This document shows positions 49,550-60,759 of a stretch of DNA of 64,000 nt, piece by piece. Made by a program: the position numbers and the translations under genes. The DNA lies in the NCBI GenBank assembly GCA_027704905.1, contig CM051000.1, forward strand, positions 20,361,754 to 20,425,753, written 5' to 3'. The DNA is from Muraenolepis orangiensis. Taxonomy: Eukaryota > Chordata > Actinopteri > Gadiformes > Muraenolepididae. The notes under the pieces were generated by a model. It was not told where the DNA came from. It did no database searches and worked only from the letters and a program-made list of their open reading frames with translations. Each line of letters opens with the position of its first letter. Position 1 is the stretch's first letter.

Positions 49550-50035
49550 TCCTTAATGCTACCTTTCCGGTGGAACATAACACACACATACAGCAGGTTG
49601 CCCTTTGGACGCATGGCTTTGTCTGCCATTACAGCATACATCTTTGATTGCTATTCTTCTTGAGTTGTCTGCGCCGTGACCTCTGTGGAGCAACGCAGAT
49701 TCATTTAGTTTAAAAAGAGGAGATGTGTGTAGTGTCGGCAGGACCATTTCACCGTTGTGCAGCGTCGCGCAGTCACCAAAATCAAGAGATACTCCCTTCT
49801 TTCACTGATCTTAGCTACACTTGTTTGTAGCTGCTCAGCTACATCACCATAGACCTTGCTTGCTTTATTGCTCACCCATGCCACTGTGGACGCCTTGTGT
49901 AATGAGGTCTTCTCACGGTTCCTAAAGAAATCAAGAGCCTTCTTCCAGTTGGTGTTGCCAGTGGAGGCTAGTCCATCATCTTTGTTGTGCCTGCTTGCTC
50001 TACAGTCTGCAGGAGAAGTATAATTTTGGCTTACT
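49550..50035 (-). pseudogene. TTF/ZMYM1-like hAT transposase remnant
   Basis: Read on the minus strand: DDGLASTGNTNWKKALDFFR (49921-49980) matches the TTF-type zinc-finger region (the NWKKAL word of this family). It continues STVAWVSNKASKVYGDVAEQ, then SERREYLLILV, a block that precedes the catalytic domain in these proteins. After a frameshift comes a decayed MADK...KGQPAVCVCYVPPE (49570-49640), corresponding to the family's ADE-x-DIS-x-KEQ-x-x-x-x-RYV stretch. No intact frame, no dimerisation domain found. These proteins excise and insert hAT elements; this one is inactive. Terminal inverted repeats were not located. Confidence 0.65.
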
Positions 50036-50419
50036 GAATATTCTCCCTAGTTAAAAGTAAGCACCTGCTATTCTGAAAGGACCTCTTCTGAAGTCTCAAA
50101 TGTTCGGAAGGAAGGAATGAAGTATATAATTGACTTGCTTTGGAGCTGTGTATGGGCTTCCTTAATCTGCCTTTTCCTCGTCTCTCCTCCCTCGCCCATC
50201 TGTGAAGCAGCAGTAAACAACACGTTTCAGCCCCTCTACTCTTCATCTACCCACAACAACACTCACAACGACTCAACTGTCTCGTTTGCTCTGTTTTACC
50301 ATATTGTTAACATATTGTTTCCTTTTTGTTTCCGTCTTTTACCCATCACTTTCCTTCCACACTGTGTAGCAGCCCACGCTGCTACCTGCTACTACTGTGG
50401 CTTCTTTGGACTCCTCCCG

Positions 50420-50640
50420 ACTACAAGGACACACAGGGTGATGGGGAAATGACTGGTTTATTGTAGTCGTAGTAGAGTTGTTGAACCAACATGTTAGCGC
50501 TCCTCCTGAGTGTATGTGCTGATGGCTGGTTTAGCCTGTGGGTCCTTGATTACCAAGGACCCACAGAGCTCAGTCTGACTCCTGGGTCAAGTGAGGCTGC
50601 TTAAACCAGCCAGCGACCACACGCACTCCACACACACTGT
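50420..50640. repeat. Foldback-like dispersed repeat (copy near 58.9-59.2 kb)
   Basis: CAAGGACACACAGGGTGATG opens a block shared with 59060-59105. A perfect 13-bp hairpin (CTGTGGGTCCTTG / CAAGGACCCACAG, loop ATTAC) lies at 50536-50566. Around it GAGTGTATGTGCTGATGGCT near 50507 and its diverged complement ending near 50632 form longer arms with an insertion on the right. Family unknown. Confidence 0.65.
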
Positions 50641-50644
50641 ATTT

Positions 50645-51090
50645 TGGTTTTATTGTCCTATAATTTTCTGAATTTGAATAAGAGACATACTACTTGGGAG
50701 CACGTTTCACAGGGAGAAGTAGAGATCAAGGCACAGAGAGGAAGAAAGTGACGGTGAAATCATTTAAAGTTCACAATTAGTGTCACACTAATTCTCCTCC
50801 TATATAAATGGAAACCCTGGTCCATTACGGTCCCAAACCCTCTGCTTATCCCCGAGATCATAAACTACAGAAGAGCATGGCCTCCAGCTGTAAGTGCTTA
50901 GTGAACATAGTGTGATCTGAAGCAATCAGTGAATAGGAACTCTTAACAGATCTGATTGGGTCATCGTTTGTGTCCTGTCCGGAAAATTAGGATGCGGTTA
51001 ATTAAACGTATTAAATGCAAAGAAGCATGTAAGATTCACTGTCAAGTACAGATCGTCACAGTGATGCCCTTTATGGCACTTTGCTGCAAA
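50645..51090. other. Unassigned sequence
   Basis: Nothing recognised. Confidence 0.4.
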
Positions 51091-51092
51091 TG

Positions 51093-51210
<118 letters not shown>

Positions 51211-51519
51211 TGTGTAAAGGAAAGCAACTTGAGAAAGAGCTTATGCATTTGTTTAACATAGTTAACAATGTTCCTCTCATTTAATGTGAAATATGTATAG
51301 TGTAAAGCGTGGCGCACAATAAGCACACATTGTCCATTGTCTCTCTGGTCTCATCAATCTTACTGAGGGGATTTAAAAAAGAAAAAGACAGAACTGAACG
51401 TAATTCAAATAATGGCGTGACCACAGATCGGCTTTACGGGGCCAGCGTGGGTTCAAGGAGATGTGTTTTGGTCCCGCTTATTGCTACACACGCTCCCTGA
51501 CACACGGGACGGCCCCATC

Positions 51520-51900
51520 ATTATTCATCCCATTAAATTACCCAGAAGCCGGTGGCGGGAGTCACGGCGGCGCGCCGGCGGTAGCTTCAAAGGGCCCAAT
51601 ACCCCTCCCCCCCCCGGCTCTTTACGGCTAGCTAAGTGCTAGGTATATATATCTAAAACCCTGTGGCTGGGCGTGTACGTCTAACCCTTCACGTGGATGG
51701 CAGGGGGGGTGCGGCTATCACCCCCGAGGTGTGAAGAACAACGATATGGAACGGTGCCTCTTATTCAAATGAGGTCGCGTGGCGCCGGCGAAGACCTTTT
51801 ATTCAGATTAAGCGAAAGGGGGGGGTGAGGCGGAGGTCTGAGGGGGGAGTGTGGGGGGGGCCGAGACGCTTCCGGGAGCTTCTTGTCATTTATAAACGTT
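51520..51900. promoter_or_regulatory. GC/CpG-rich candidate regulatory block
   Basis: 51545-51600 contains GTCACGGCGGCGCGCCGGCG, the densest CpG in the window, with CATTATTCATCCCATTAAAT just left. Further right are CTTATTCAAATGAGGTCGCG, TGGCGCCGGCGAAGAC, and G-rich runs at 51700-51860. No start codon, exon or TATA box can be tied to it. It might be a small CpG island or a conserved enhancer; both readings are inference. Confidence 0.35.
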
Positions 51901-51959
51901 AGGGTAATGAGAAAATATCATCCTGCACGTGACCTCGCTGGAATCTTGACAGCCGGTCA

Positions 51960-52850
51960 AGATTTGTCTTTGTCTCCCGCTTGACGGATGTGTTGGATGT
52001 TTAAACTCAAAGCTTTCTTGTACGAAACATGGCTGAAACCAATCGAGCTCTCTGTGTTAAAGTAAAGTGAGCCTGACTCTAAACATGTCATTAAAAAAAT
52101 TATACCTTGAATAGAATGTCGGTCAACAACTGCTCCACTGTAGACTCTGTAGCTCTTTGGGATATATATCACATATCAGCCTAATTGGTAGGACTTAACC
52201 CGCTGTTGTTACACTTGATGTGCCACTATTTTATTATTAAAAATATATTTTTCATGTGCAAATGGTGCAAAGGTAAATTTTTTTGCTTGCGGCAATGATG
52301 TTTTTGCACACAAACCTGCCAAAAGTCCCTATTTAGTCGAGACTATTGCTATTCTGCAGTCCTGTCTGGTCACTTTTGATTCCTACAGCAATCCTGGTTT
52401 TTGAGTTTGACTCTATTGTGCAGCACTGAAATGTACTCTCTTTATTCCCAAACTGACGCCTCTGCTGTGTAAATAAATATAAACGTCTATTTTAACAATC
52501 ATTCACATCAAAAGTGACCGAATACTGGGACTACTCTACATGACGGTACCTTGAGGACACAGAGAGAGAGCAGCTATATTGTATATAGATGTGGTGCAAT
52601 ATTACTATTTATGCTTTTAGGCATATTATAACACAGATAAAATCCTGGGTTAATCTGTTGATATTATACCCACTTGACCTTTTCACAATTCAAATCTATT
52701 TAATTTTTATTATATTTTTTTTTGGGGGGGGGGGTCATTATTATTCCAATCAATCAAGCCATAAACGTATGAAATTGTTTTTTGTCATGTTGTGTTCTGA
52801 CCTACCCAGGAGTGTGCATTGGAATAATAACTCTGAGGGTCGTTAATGTC
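51960..52850. other. Unassigned AT-rich sequence
   Basis: A G run at 52724-52734. No gene or repeat recognised. Confidence 0.45.
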
Positions 52851-52854
52851 GCCC

Positions 52855-53105
52855 GGGTCCCCCTGGACTCACCGGGGATAAATGTGCCTTATTAGTGCTG
52901 TACAAATGCCAGTGCAGATTGCTGCTGCTGCTGCTGCTGCCACTGCTGTAATTGGCACTTAGAGTCGCCGGGAACAATGGCAGACGTCAGTAACCATTAA
53001 TGTGGCCTGGTACTGAAGCTGAAGCCAGCTCCACGTACTTATAAAGGGCTAATAGGAGAGAGAACGCAACCTAATGAGCATTGAATGACATGGTTAAAAA
53101 AATTA
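52855..53105. promoter_or_regulatory. Candidate conserved non-coding block with (CTG)n
   Basis: CCGGGTCCCCCTGGACTCAC, TGTGCCTTATTAGTGCTGTA, six CTG units at 52921-52940, GCTGTAATTGGCACTTAGAG, GTAACCATTAATGTGGCC and CCTAATGAGCATTGAATGAC. Clustered ATTA-type cores in balanced unbroken DNA suggest an enhancer; no coding frame is continuous. Confidence 0.33.
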
Positions 53106-53109
53106 TTTC

Positions 53110-53915
53110 ATTGATAATGCATCATGTAAAGCAACACTAACCAATCAAGTGTGCTGTTAATTACATTACAAAAATGTTTTATCATAATTTCATTTTCAAA
53201 TCAAATTTGTTGAAATGATGCTTCATTTCAATAGCAATAGCTGTATTAGTATTAACACTAGATGCCCTGGCATTAATGTGTCTACACGTAGGCTCTGGAC
53301 ATTGGGGTTCTAACCCAGATCCTTCCGGCTGGGAGCCAGTATGACGATCTTATCCTTCTATACAGTCCTCATAGTCAGGCTATATGTCTTGACCCTTAGA
53401 AAGGCTGCATTTGTTGTACAGGCTGTGTTGTACATCAGAACAGATCCAGCATTACAGACAACAAAAACAAAACAACATGGAAAGCATTCACCAATTGAGA
53501 TCTCAACCCTCATTAGCGTCGTGTTTCTCATGCAAACGCTTGTAATCTCCAACCAAATGGCCACGCTCACGGCCGTCCATTTTACACACGAGAAGGACAA
53601 CGAAAGCAATATATGAATATCATCAATTCAAGGCTCCAGACACACAAGATAATCTGCCAGCCATGCTGGCCCTATGGTTGGGAAGTGGGGGGTGTCTGAG
53701 TGTGTAATGTGATTTAGATGAGTTTTTCGGGCTGCTTGTGTGTCACCTCCGCCACTGCCACCCCTCCCTTGCACGCCAGAGACAGTCCCTCATTACACAC
53801 CCTACGCCACCGTCATCAGCCTCCAACATCGAAACGGCGTCGCTACGCCATCCGGCGTGACATGTTCTGACACCGGGACGCCGAGCTTCCTGTCCTGAGA
53901 GCTGACGATGGGGGA
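53110..53915. other. Unassigned sequence
   Basis: Single-copy DNA; no gene or repeat recognised. Confidence 0.45.
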
Positions 53916-53922
53916 GGACATG

Positions 53923-53976
53923 ATGGTGGTGGTGGGGGTGGTGGGGGTGGTGGTGGTGGGGGTGGTGGTGGTGGTA
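53923..53976. repeat. (GGT)n with GGGGGT units
   Basis: About 54 bp of GGT/GGGGGT with several runs of five G, able in principle to form a G-quadruplex on the + strand. Confidence 0.95.
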
Positions 53977-53979
53977 TGG

Positions 53980-55120
53980 TAGGGATATAAAACTTGAGAT
54001 TCCTCCAGATGATGGAAGAAGGTTTGGAACACGGACAGCCGATCCGTGAATAGATAGAGTGACGTGATTTTTTTTTTTTTGGACTGACAAATGAAGACAC
54101 ACGATGATGTGTGTGACTCTGTTAATGTTTGTGTGTAAAAATGGAAGCGCCGGTTTCGATGGTTTCTGTCTTGGCTGTCTGTGGTATTTTCAGTTGGTTC
54201 TGACTGCAGATATTATTCTGACATCACCCTGACATCGGTGCACACCACTTTGGTCCTCAACTGCTGATTTAGTCACTCCAGTAATGGCTTATGTCTCAGG
54301 TGAGGGGTTCACATTTCTTAAATTGTACTGCGTGGGAGAATTCTAACGTGTGATGCAATGCAGTGGAGAATATTCAAGTACTTTTTTGCCTGGATACGAA
54401 TGTGATAAAAGTAAAATACGCAACTTTTGCATGTTAACAGTTGCTTTTCAAATGTGGGGCTAAACATTGGTCACTTTTTGCAGTGGAGATGTGGAGATTA
54501 GCAATTGTCGTCTTGCCATTTTCGTCTTGATCCTTCATAATGCAACAAAAATATATCCTAAAAATATATCAAAAAGTTCTGTTTCAGGTAAAATATTAAT
54601 AGTAGACAACTGACACAAAAACAGATTGCTTTGTCACCGTCTGCCTGAACATTATGGCTCAATTCACGTTAGATACACAGGCACTTGGGCAGTGGAAGTT
54701 AGCCAAGTTAGCGTGTGCACAAGTGCTAATGCCCCCATAATCAGGTTATTTTCTGACTGAACACATATCCTTGTAATCGGATTCAAGTAAGTACATATAC
54801 TGTCAATGTTTACACCTTGCTTTGGCCACCCTGAAGAGACGGAGTTTAGCCTTTGGGGGTCAAAACCAACCACTTAGCATACATTTGTTTGCCAACTCCT
54901 TGTAAGTTGTAATTAGACACTGCAAGCCACTTGTTTATCCAAATGGTCCCAATGTTTATCTCTGATTGTTTGTAGCGAATAGCAGATTGTGCAATACACA
55001 ATTCATGGTGCTACAAATATACGGATTTGAAGTGTTGTGTTTGTGCGTGTACGTACCGGTGTTATGCTTGGTGTATACTCTTGCATTTTTTTTTTCTATT
55101 TTTATCTATTTTTTATCTTA
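53980..55120. other. Unassigned sequence
   Basis: A T run at 54069-54080. Otherwise nothing recognised. Confidence 0.45.
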
Positions 55121-55126
55121 TTTTAT

Positions 55127-55222
55127 AACTGCTGTCTGTTGTCGGGTATTACACATAAGATTTTCACATCACTGCTTTATACTTGTGTAAACTGTGAAGT
55201 GACAATAAACTTGACTTGACAT
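55127..55222 (+). repeat. Retroposon 3' tail, copy 2 of the second family
   Basis: AACTGCTGTCTGTTGTCGGG through GTAAACTGTGAAGTGACAAT and AAACTTGACTTGAC matches 48851-48946 with few differences. A T-rich segment precedes both copies. Confidence 0.8.
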
Positions 55223-55229
55223 TTCAAAA

Positions 55230-56350
55230 GCAAGTCTATTTCACCTAGGATGAAATTAATCAAATGTACAATTTTATTTATCTCACCTAAATCAAATCAA
55301 AGGTAAGAGACTAGAGACTAGAAGTGGTGAACTCACCAGACACTTAAAGTACAAATAGGATTCGGCCAAACAGGACTCTATGAATATTTGCAACAAGGGC
55401 ACACATTTTTTGTGCGTGCGTTTTTATGTCCTTGTGGTTTTTCCCGCTTAAGTCTTCATCAGAATTGGCTCCTATCTCCTCTAACCAATTATTTGATTAG
55501 AAAGAAAGACTGTTCATGAATCATTCAGTGTAGGTCATTATGAGTAGTAGAGGACAATTGAATCCCAGGGATCTGGAAATGATCACAAGGTTAACCCCGG
55601 TAAAATGTCTGCGTAATCACTGCATAAACTGTATATATATATATGCATAATTATCAACTCAAAGACGCAAATATAAGAGAAATATAATACATGGAGGCCA
55701 AGTGTGCGTTGTGCTGCTCCCACCTTGATGGCGATGATGATGCTTGAATTTAAAAGCAAGTCGTGACACAAACTTAAAGCCGACTAAAAACAGATTTTGC
55801 TGAGTCTCTAATATGAATGGAAAAAAACCACATACCTATTCATTGTTTTAAATGACAGAAATGTTGCAGATGAGAACGAGAAACGACGAGGAGAAAAACA
55901 TATTTCAGATAAATGTTGAGGGATAAAATTGTAAATCTCAAGTCCTGGTTGATTGGATAACACCTAGATGGCTACACTTACAGGTGTAATGCTTCCCATA
56001 TTCATTCGAGATACAAGTATACGAGTATAACAAAACATGTTTTACAGATGTTATGCTTTTATGACATGAAATGCTTTTTTTCACTATTTCACTCCACTTA
56101 GTTCATTCATGTTTTCACCTATTACGTAATGCCTGCAGATACACAAGGATTCCCAACCTGCTCTTTAATCCCTGTATCTGAATCTTCTGTAAGTCACTTT
56201 GAATAACAGCGTATTGTAAACAGCAAAATGCATGCTTCAGTGGGTAAGCAAAATCAAATAACAAGTGGTCATTGAGAACATATGTTCTTGTTTGTTATGA
56301 CATCCATCTCCAAAACAGGTGTTGGAAATATAGGATATACAGTACAATAT
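55230..56350. other. Unassigned sequence with a tail-like remnant
   Basis: TCTGTAAGTCACTTTGAATA near 56187 is a poor match to the GTAAGTCGCTTTGGATAAAA tail. Nothing else is recognised. Confidence 0.4.
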
Positions 56351-56356
56351 AGGAGT

Positions 56357-56785
56357 AAGGGTCATATTATGCTAATTGTGTGGTTCATTGTTCCATTTGG
56401 GGGTTCCACTAGATTAGGTAAACGCTTGTTTTAGCTCCTGTCACTTTAAGGCCGCCTTTCCCAAAAAGCACAGTCTGCTGTGATTGGTCAGCTGGCCCAC
56501 TCTGTTGTGATTGGTCAACCGTTTAGAGCATGAGTCGGGAATGTCCCGCCCCTTGAGTCTTTCGCAGCTGAATACACCACTAAGGAGGGCACAGGCAAAT
56601 GGGTTACATGGCGACACAGTCAAGTTATGGAAGCAAAGCATGTCTGCGAGATTAACCCCATTTGTTGCCCACTTTAAGGTTTTTAACTTTCTAGACCTTT
56701 TAGGTAAAAACAAAAACAAAAAAAACAAAGCTATTCAAAGCACAAATGGAATGGGAAAAAATCCCAAAAACATAATATGACCCTT
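56357..56785. mobile_element. MITE with 15-bp terminal inverted repeats
   Basis: AAGGGTCATATTATG at 56357-56371 is the exact reverse complement of CATAATATGACCCTT at 56771-56785. Inside lie two copies of GTGATTGGTCA (56479 and 56507), i.e. paired inverted CCAAT boxes, and GTCCCGCCCCTTGAG, an SP1-like site. No transposase frame exists. The trinucleotides just outside a 14-bp terminus (GTA and TTA) could be a decayed 3-bp target duplication of PIF/Harbinger type, which is tentative. Confidence 0.8.
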
Positions 56786-56789
56786 TAGT

Positions 56790-58300
56790 AATGACACTAA
56801 ATGCTAATTGTACATATATTAGTTAAAAGAGAACATTTTCTATTTGGTTTGTCGATGAAGGCCTTTTTTTGAGCTGTGCTGTGCTTGCAAGACAAAAAAG
56901 AAGGGTTATATATTATAATTATATATAAGTTAAACAAAAATCGACAGTGAGAAGACCATAACAAAGGGATGTATATTATCGAGTTAGTGTTTGAGCTGCT
57001 GGGCTTTGGGATGCGACGCTGCCATATCACCTGTCGTTTCATTGTTCCGGAGTCAGCCTTTTTGCTGTAACACCTTAGATTTGTGAAGAACAGAAGAATT
57101 GCCTGACTGCATTTGACAGTAAAGTACAAGTGTGAGACAATTACAACACAAATCCCGCCATCCCAGCTAGTCCACAATTAAGCCGTCGTGTTTCTCGGGA
57201 GTACAAATAGAAAGCGTGAACGAACACATTAAGGACGCTCTCGGCGTAACAAGTCAGAATATGATGCAAGTGGGACGCAACAGTTTTACAAAGAGTGTGG
57301 TTTCCAGTATGAACAGGTTGGGACTTGCAACCTGGATATCATTTTCCACAGTAATGATTTGTATGCTTTGATTGTTTTGTGCCTCACTTTGTAACTCACG
57401 TTGGTTAAGAGTAGGGCAGCCGTTAATGATTATTTTTCTATTGATTTATTTATGGATTATTCAAAACAAATACATTATCGTGCAAAAATGCATACAATTC
57501 ATTCAGATGTTCATAGCCTTTGAGACTGAGAGCAAGAGATAAAGGAGAAAAACAAACACATCTTCACTATTGGACATGTTAAGTTAAGTAATCTAAGATA
57601 GCGTAATATTCCCTATGTTCGTGTAATGTAAACCTTCAATTATGTTGATCACATTTATTCAACATCAACAATTCCCGACACAAAGACATATAATATGCTT
57701 AACATAATGACTGAATTAAAATAATTAGATAATGTATACATCAACACTCATTCATTGAGAAGTCTTAAGGCAGCAGGCAAATGAATGATTATGACTTTAA
57801 TGAGCGGATGTAGCAATGGCTAATAACTGTTTCATAAACATGAATAGACAGAACCGCATCTTCTCTTCCACTTGACGGCTGCTCCGCCTCAAAATTTAAA
57901 TATTTGGTCCAAAAACTAGAGGCGAATCTAAAGAAAGCACCTCAACACAGCTGAACCATAGGAGAACCATGGTAGAGTGAGTCGCAGGCCAATGGTGTTT
58001 TAGCCTTTTCTGACCGTCCAGAATAGCACCTGCATGGCGGTAATTGCTGCTGTGAAACAACAAAGACACTTTGCACAGCCAAAACAAACGGCCATTTTGT
58101 TGTCTGCTAATTTAATGTATTTCCATACAAGCTTTTGTTTTTCTGAATGTTGATTTAGTTCCAGCTCCCATAATGTGCAGTTTTCCAGCCATCATCTTAG
58201 CACTTGCGTCTTGTTTGTTAGCTCTGTTGTTTGCCAGGGCTTGTTTATTAGCTTTTGCTCATTAGCTTGTGTCTATTGGCTTCACTATTTGTCCCTGTTT
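56790..58300. other. Unassigned AT-rich sequence
   Basis: No gene, RNA or interspersed repeat recognised. Confidence 0.45.
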
Positions 58301-58309
58301 GATGTACTT

Positions 58310-58487
58310 GTTGTTTGTGTAAAGTCTAGGGAGCCAACTTATTGAACTTTTACCTGAACACTGGTTCTGCTCTTGGAGACTGCTCTTTCACTTCTGGTGA
58401 CTAGTAGTTTTCATGCCTACTTATGTTGAATGATGAGTCTCTTTGACAAAAGCGTCTGCTAAATGACTGATGTAATGTAATCTTGAC
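58310..58487 (+). mobile_element. LINE 3' tail, second copy of the 32.1 kb family
   Basis: AACTTATTGAACTTTTACCT, GAACACTGGTTCTGCTCTTG, ACTTCTGGTGACTAGTAG and the end TTTGACAAAAGCGTCTGCTA followed by AATGACTGATGTAATG match 32335-32545 in order. No coding part remains. Confidence 0.75.
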
Positions 58488-58534
58488 TGTGATTAAGATG
58501 GAAATATGGAGTATATTATATGTATCATAGTAAA

Positions 58535-58712
58535 GAGATTCAAGATTCAAGATGTTTCATTGCCATTTGCAGCAATCAAATGGAACTCCCCATTCCCTCC
58601 CACTGTATGAATTTCCTACCGCAATACTATACTAAACTATACAATACTATACTATACTAAACAATAAAATACTATAAAAGTATAAAGTATATAATATATA
58701 GTATAAAGTACA
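58535..58712 (-). mobile_element. L2-like LINE 3' end (minus strand)
   Basis: On the minus strand it reads ATAGTATTG-type short repeats, then GGTAGGAAATTCATAC, GGGAATGGGGAGT, GCAAATGGCAATGAAACATC and TTGAATCTTGAATC, matching the 3' end of the LINE at 23915-25165. Only the untranslated tail was inserted or remains. It sits about 50 bp right of a different LINE tail, suggesting a shared insertion-prone site. Confidence 0.85.
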
Positions 58713-58874
58713 CAGTAGTTGAAATTAATGGTTTACGGGACATGTTTAACTACACTCTGCATACACCAATGCAAAAACCAACAAAAACCAACTTAATTAA
58801 ACTGTTTTAGATCAATATTATGTTGCGGTCAAAGGGCAATCTATCCAGGATAGGGCATGCGGCGAGGGGTTTCT

Positions 58875-59212
58875 CTCTGTGGAGTGTGTGTGGTTGGTGG
58901 CTGGTTGAAGCAGCCTCCCTGAGGATCACAGAGTCAGACTGATTAGAGTCTGGGGCTGCTGGGTGAGCCAGAGTCCTTGTCAGCGGGAGGAGCCCTGAAG
59001 CAGCTTTTAGCGGCAGCGTCGTCTGCTACACTGGCACCTGAACAGGGACCTCGCCGACCCGGGACAAGGACACAGGGTGATGAGTAAACCGCTTTATTGC
59101 AGAGTTTCTAGTTGTTAGACAGCAGAGCAGATCCAAGCACTCTCCTCTCGAGTGTGTGTGGTGGTGGTGGCTGGTTTAACCGGTGGGCCTCGATCACCAA
59201 GGACTGTCCACC
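58875..59212. repeat. Dispersed repeat related to 50.4-50.6 kb
   Basis: GGACAAGGACACAGGGTGAT (59061) and GGTTTAACCGGTGGGCCTCG (59173) match 50420-50560 directly, while GGCTGGTTGAAGCAGCCTCC (58903) matches the complement of 50580-50625. So the unit with GAGTGTGTGTGGTNGGTGGCT occurs twice here, head to tail, but in inverted pairs at 50.5 kb. Confidence 0.65.
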
Positions 59213-59219
59213 ACCTATT

Positions 59220-59925
59220 TAATTTCCTATCACTTTTTTCTTCACTTTTTTTTCCCGGTTGAAATCCAAACTATTGTCCAAATGTAGCAGCAGAACTTCA
59301 AATGCACCATCCAACGGTGTAGCGTTGGATGTGGAGTTATTCTTTCAAAGTGCTCCTTCCTCCCTCAGAACACAGTGACGCGTTCCCATTTCGATCACAG
59401 TCTTTAGATCCGAAACCCATCAAAAAAACAAAAATGATTATGCAAATGTTGAATGCATGCTTGTTTGTGTGTGGCTCCTGCCGCCGGTGTGTTTTCACGG
59501 AGGTGTCTGGCGGCATCAGGGACAGCAGGAGAAAAAAGAAAGGAGAAAAACAGGAAAATGCACGGGGAAACTCACCACGGAAATATGTCATAACGACACC
59601 GCTGCTTACGTCACGGCAACAATATGGATGTGAAGAATATGAAGAATGTGAAATATATTTGGTATATATACAACATTATCGTTACATTACGTTTTAGTAC
59701 CCTTTGAATCTAAACCTTTATTCGGCGCTTCAGTCATCCACGAGACGTTTATAGATGGCGTGGCACGTGTCACGGTGGCCGACTCCCTTGGTAACGTGCT
59801 CTGGGATGATGACAGACGGTCTAGTTACCGAGGAAGACCTGAGATGCTGGGACTGGAGGTAGGATGTGTGTCTTGTGTCTTTCAGTTCTTGTCAGTCTAA
59901 TGAAATGGTTATAAATAAACACACG
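59220..59925. other. Unassigned sequence
   Basis: The 122-codon + frame from 59329 has no recognisable domain. Nothing else is seen. Confidence 0.4.
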
Positions 59926-59946
59926 CACACACACAAACACACACAA

Positions 59947-60007
<61 letters not shown>

Positions 60008-60040
60008 TACATACATACATACATACATACATACATACAT
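59925..60040. repeat. (AC)n followed by (ACAT)n
   Basis: AC at about 59931-60003 with early interruptions, then about ten ACAT units to 60040. Confidence 0.97.
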
Positions 60041-60192
60041 CCCAACACACACACACGCACACACTGCTCAAACTTGTGTTTAGCATGGGGGGGGACATGA
60101 GCTGCTACAAAGTCTGCAAAAAGGAAAAAGAAACAACAACAGAACATGGCCTCATTCTGCAGATATTTTCCTTCTAATTTGATCCGCCAGTC

Positions 60193-60239
60193 TTCCTCCT
60201 CCTCCTCCTCCTCCTCCTCCTCCTCCTCCTCCTCCTCCT
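60193..60239. repeat. (TCC)n microsatellite
   Basis: About fifteen tandem TCC units; the poly-glutamate minus-strand frame is its translation. Confidence 0.97.
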
Positions 60240-60317
60240 TGTTGTGCTGCAACGCCTGACCAGAGAGCAGCAGTGACAGACAAGTGGAGAGGTAGCCTAG
60301 GGAGATCCCCCGAGAAC

Positions 60318-60338
60318 CCCCCCCCCCCCCCCCCCCCA
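60318..60338. repeat. Poly-C run
   Basis: About 20 consecutive C, the longest C homopolymer in the window. Confidence 0.95.
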
Positions 60339-60459
60339 CGCTCCAGCCAATCAGAGGAGGGCTATCATCAGAGAGAGGAGTTTGGTCATGTCTCGGCACG
60401 CTCACAGCAAATTAGAGGAAAAACTGCCTGCAATAGTGGCATCAATTTGAAAACAGAGG

Positions 60460-60480
60460 TGTGTGTGTGTGTGCGTGTGT

Positions 60481-60547
<67 letters not shown>
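60460..60547. repeat. (GT)n microsatellite
   Basis: GT repeat with GCGTGTGTGGG interruption near its left end. Confidence 0.98.
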
Positions 60548-60549
<2 letters not shown>

Positions 60550-60688
60550 GCCTAATGCTGTACAGACCCAGGGTTTGGATTGTATTATTAGGTGTTTTAT
60601 ATTAGGCGTCATCCTGTGAGCAGTGAGGTCACCTGTTTATTAAACCACAGTGCACTCTGTTATAAAAATAGAAGTCAGGTGTCAATGC

Positions 60689-60689
<1 letters not shown>

Positions 60690-60727
<38 letters not shown>

Positions 60728-60748
60728 ATGTGTGTGGGTGTGTGTGTC
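60690..60748. repeat. (GT)n microsatellite
   Basis: Pure GT to 60724, then GCGCATGTGTGTGGG words. Confidence 0.96.
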
Positions 60749-60759
60749 CCCTCACTCTC

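Noticed and set aside
59329..59697. 122-codon + frame as a small gene
   Set aside because: No recognisable domain and no supporting exon structure; composition matches surrounding intergenic DNA.
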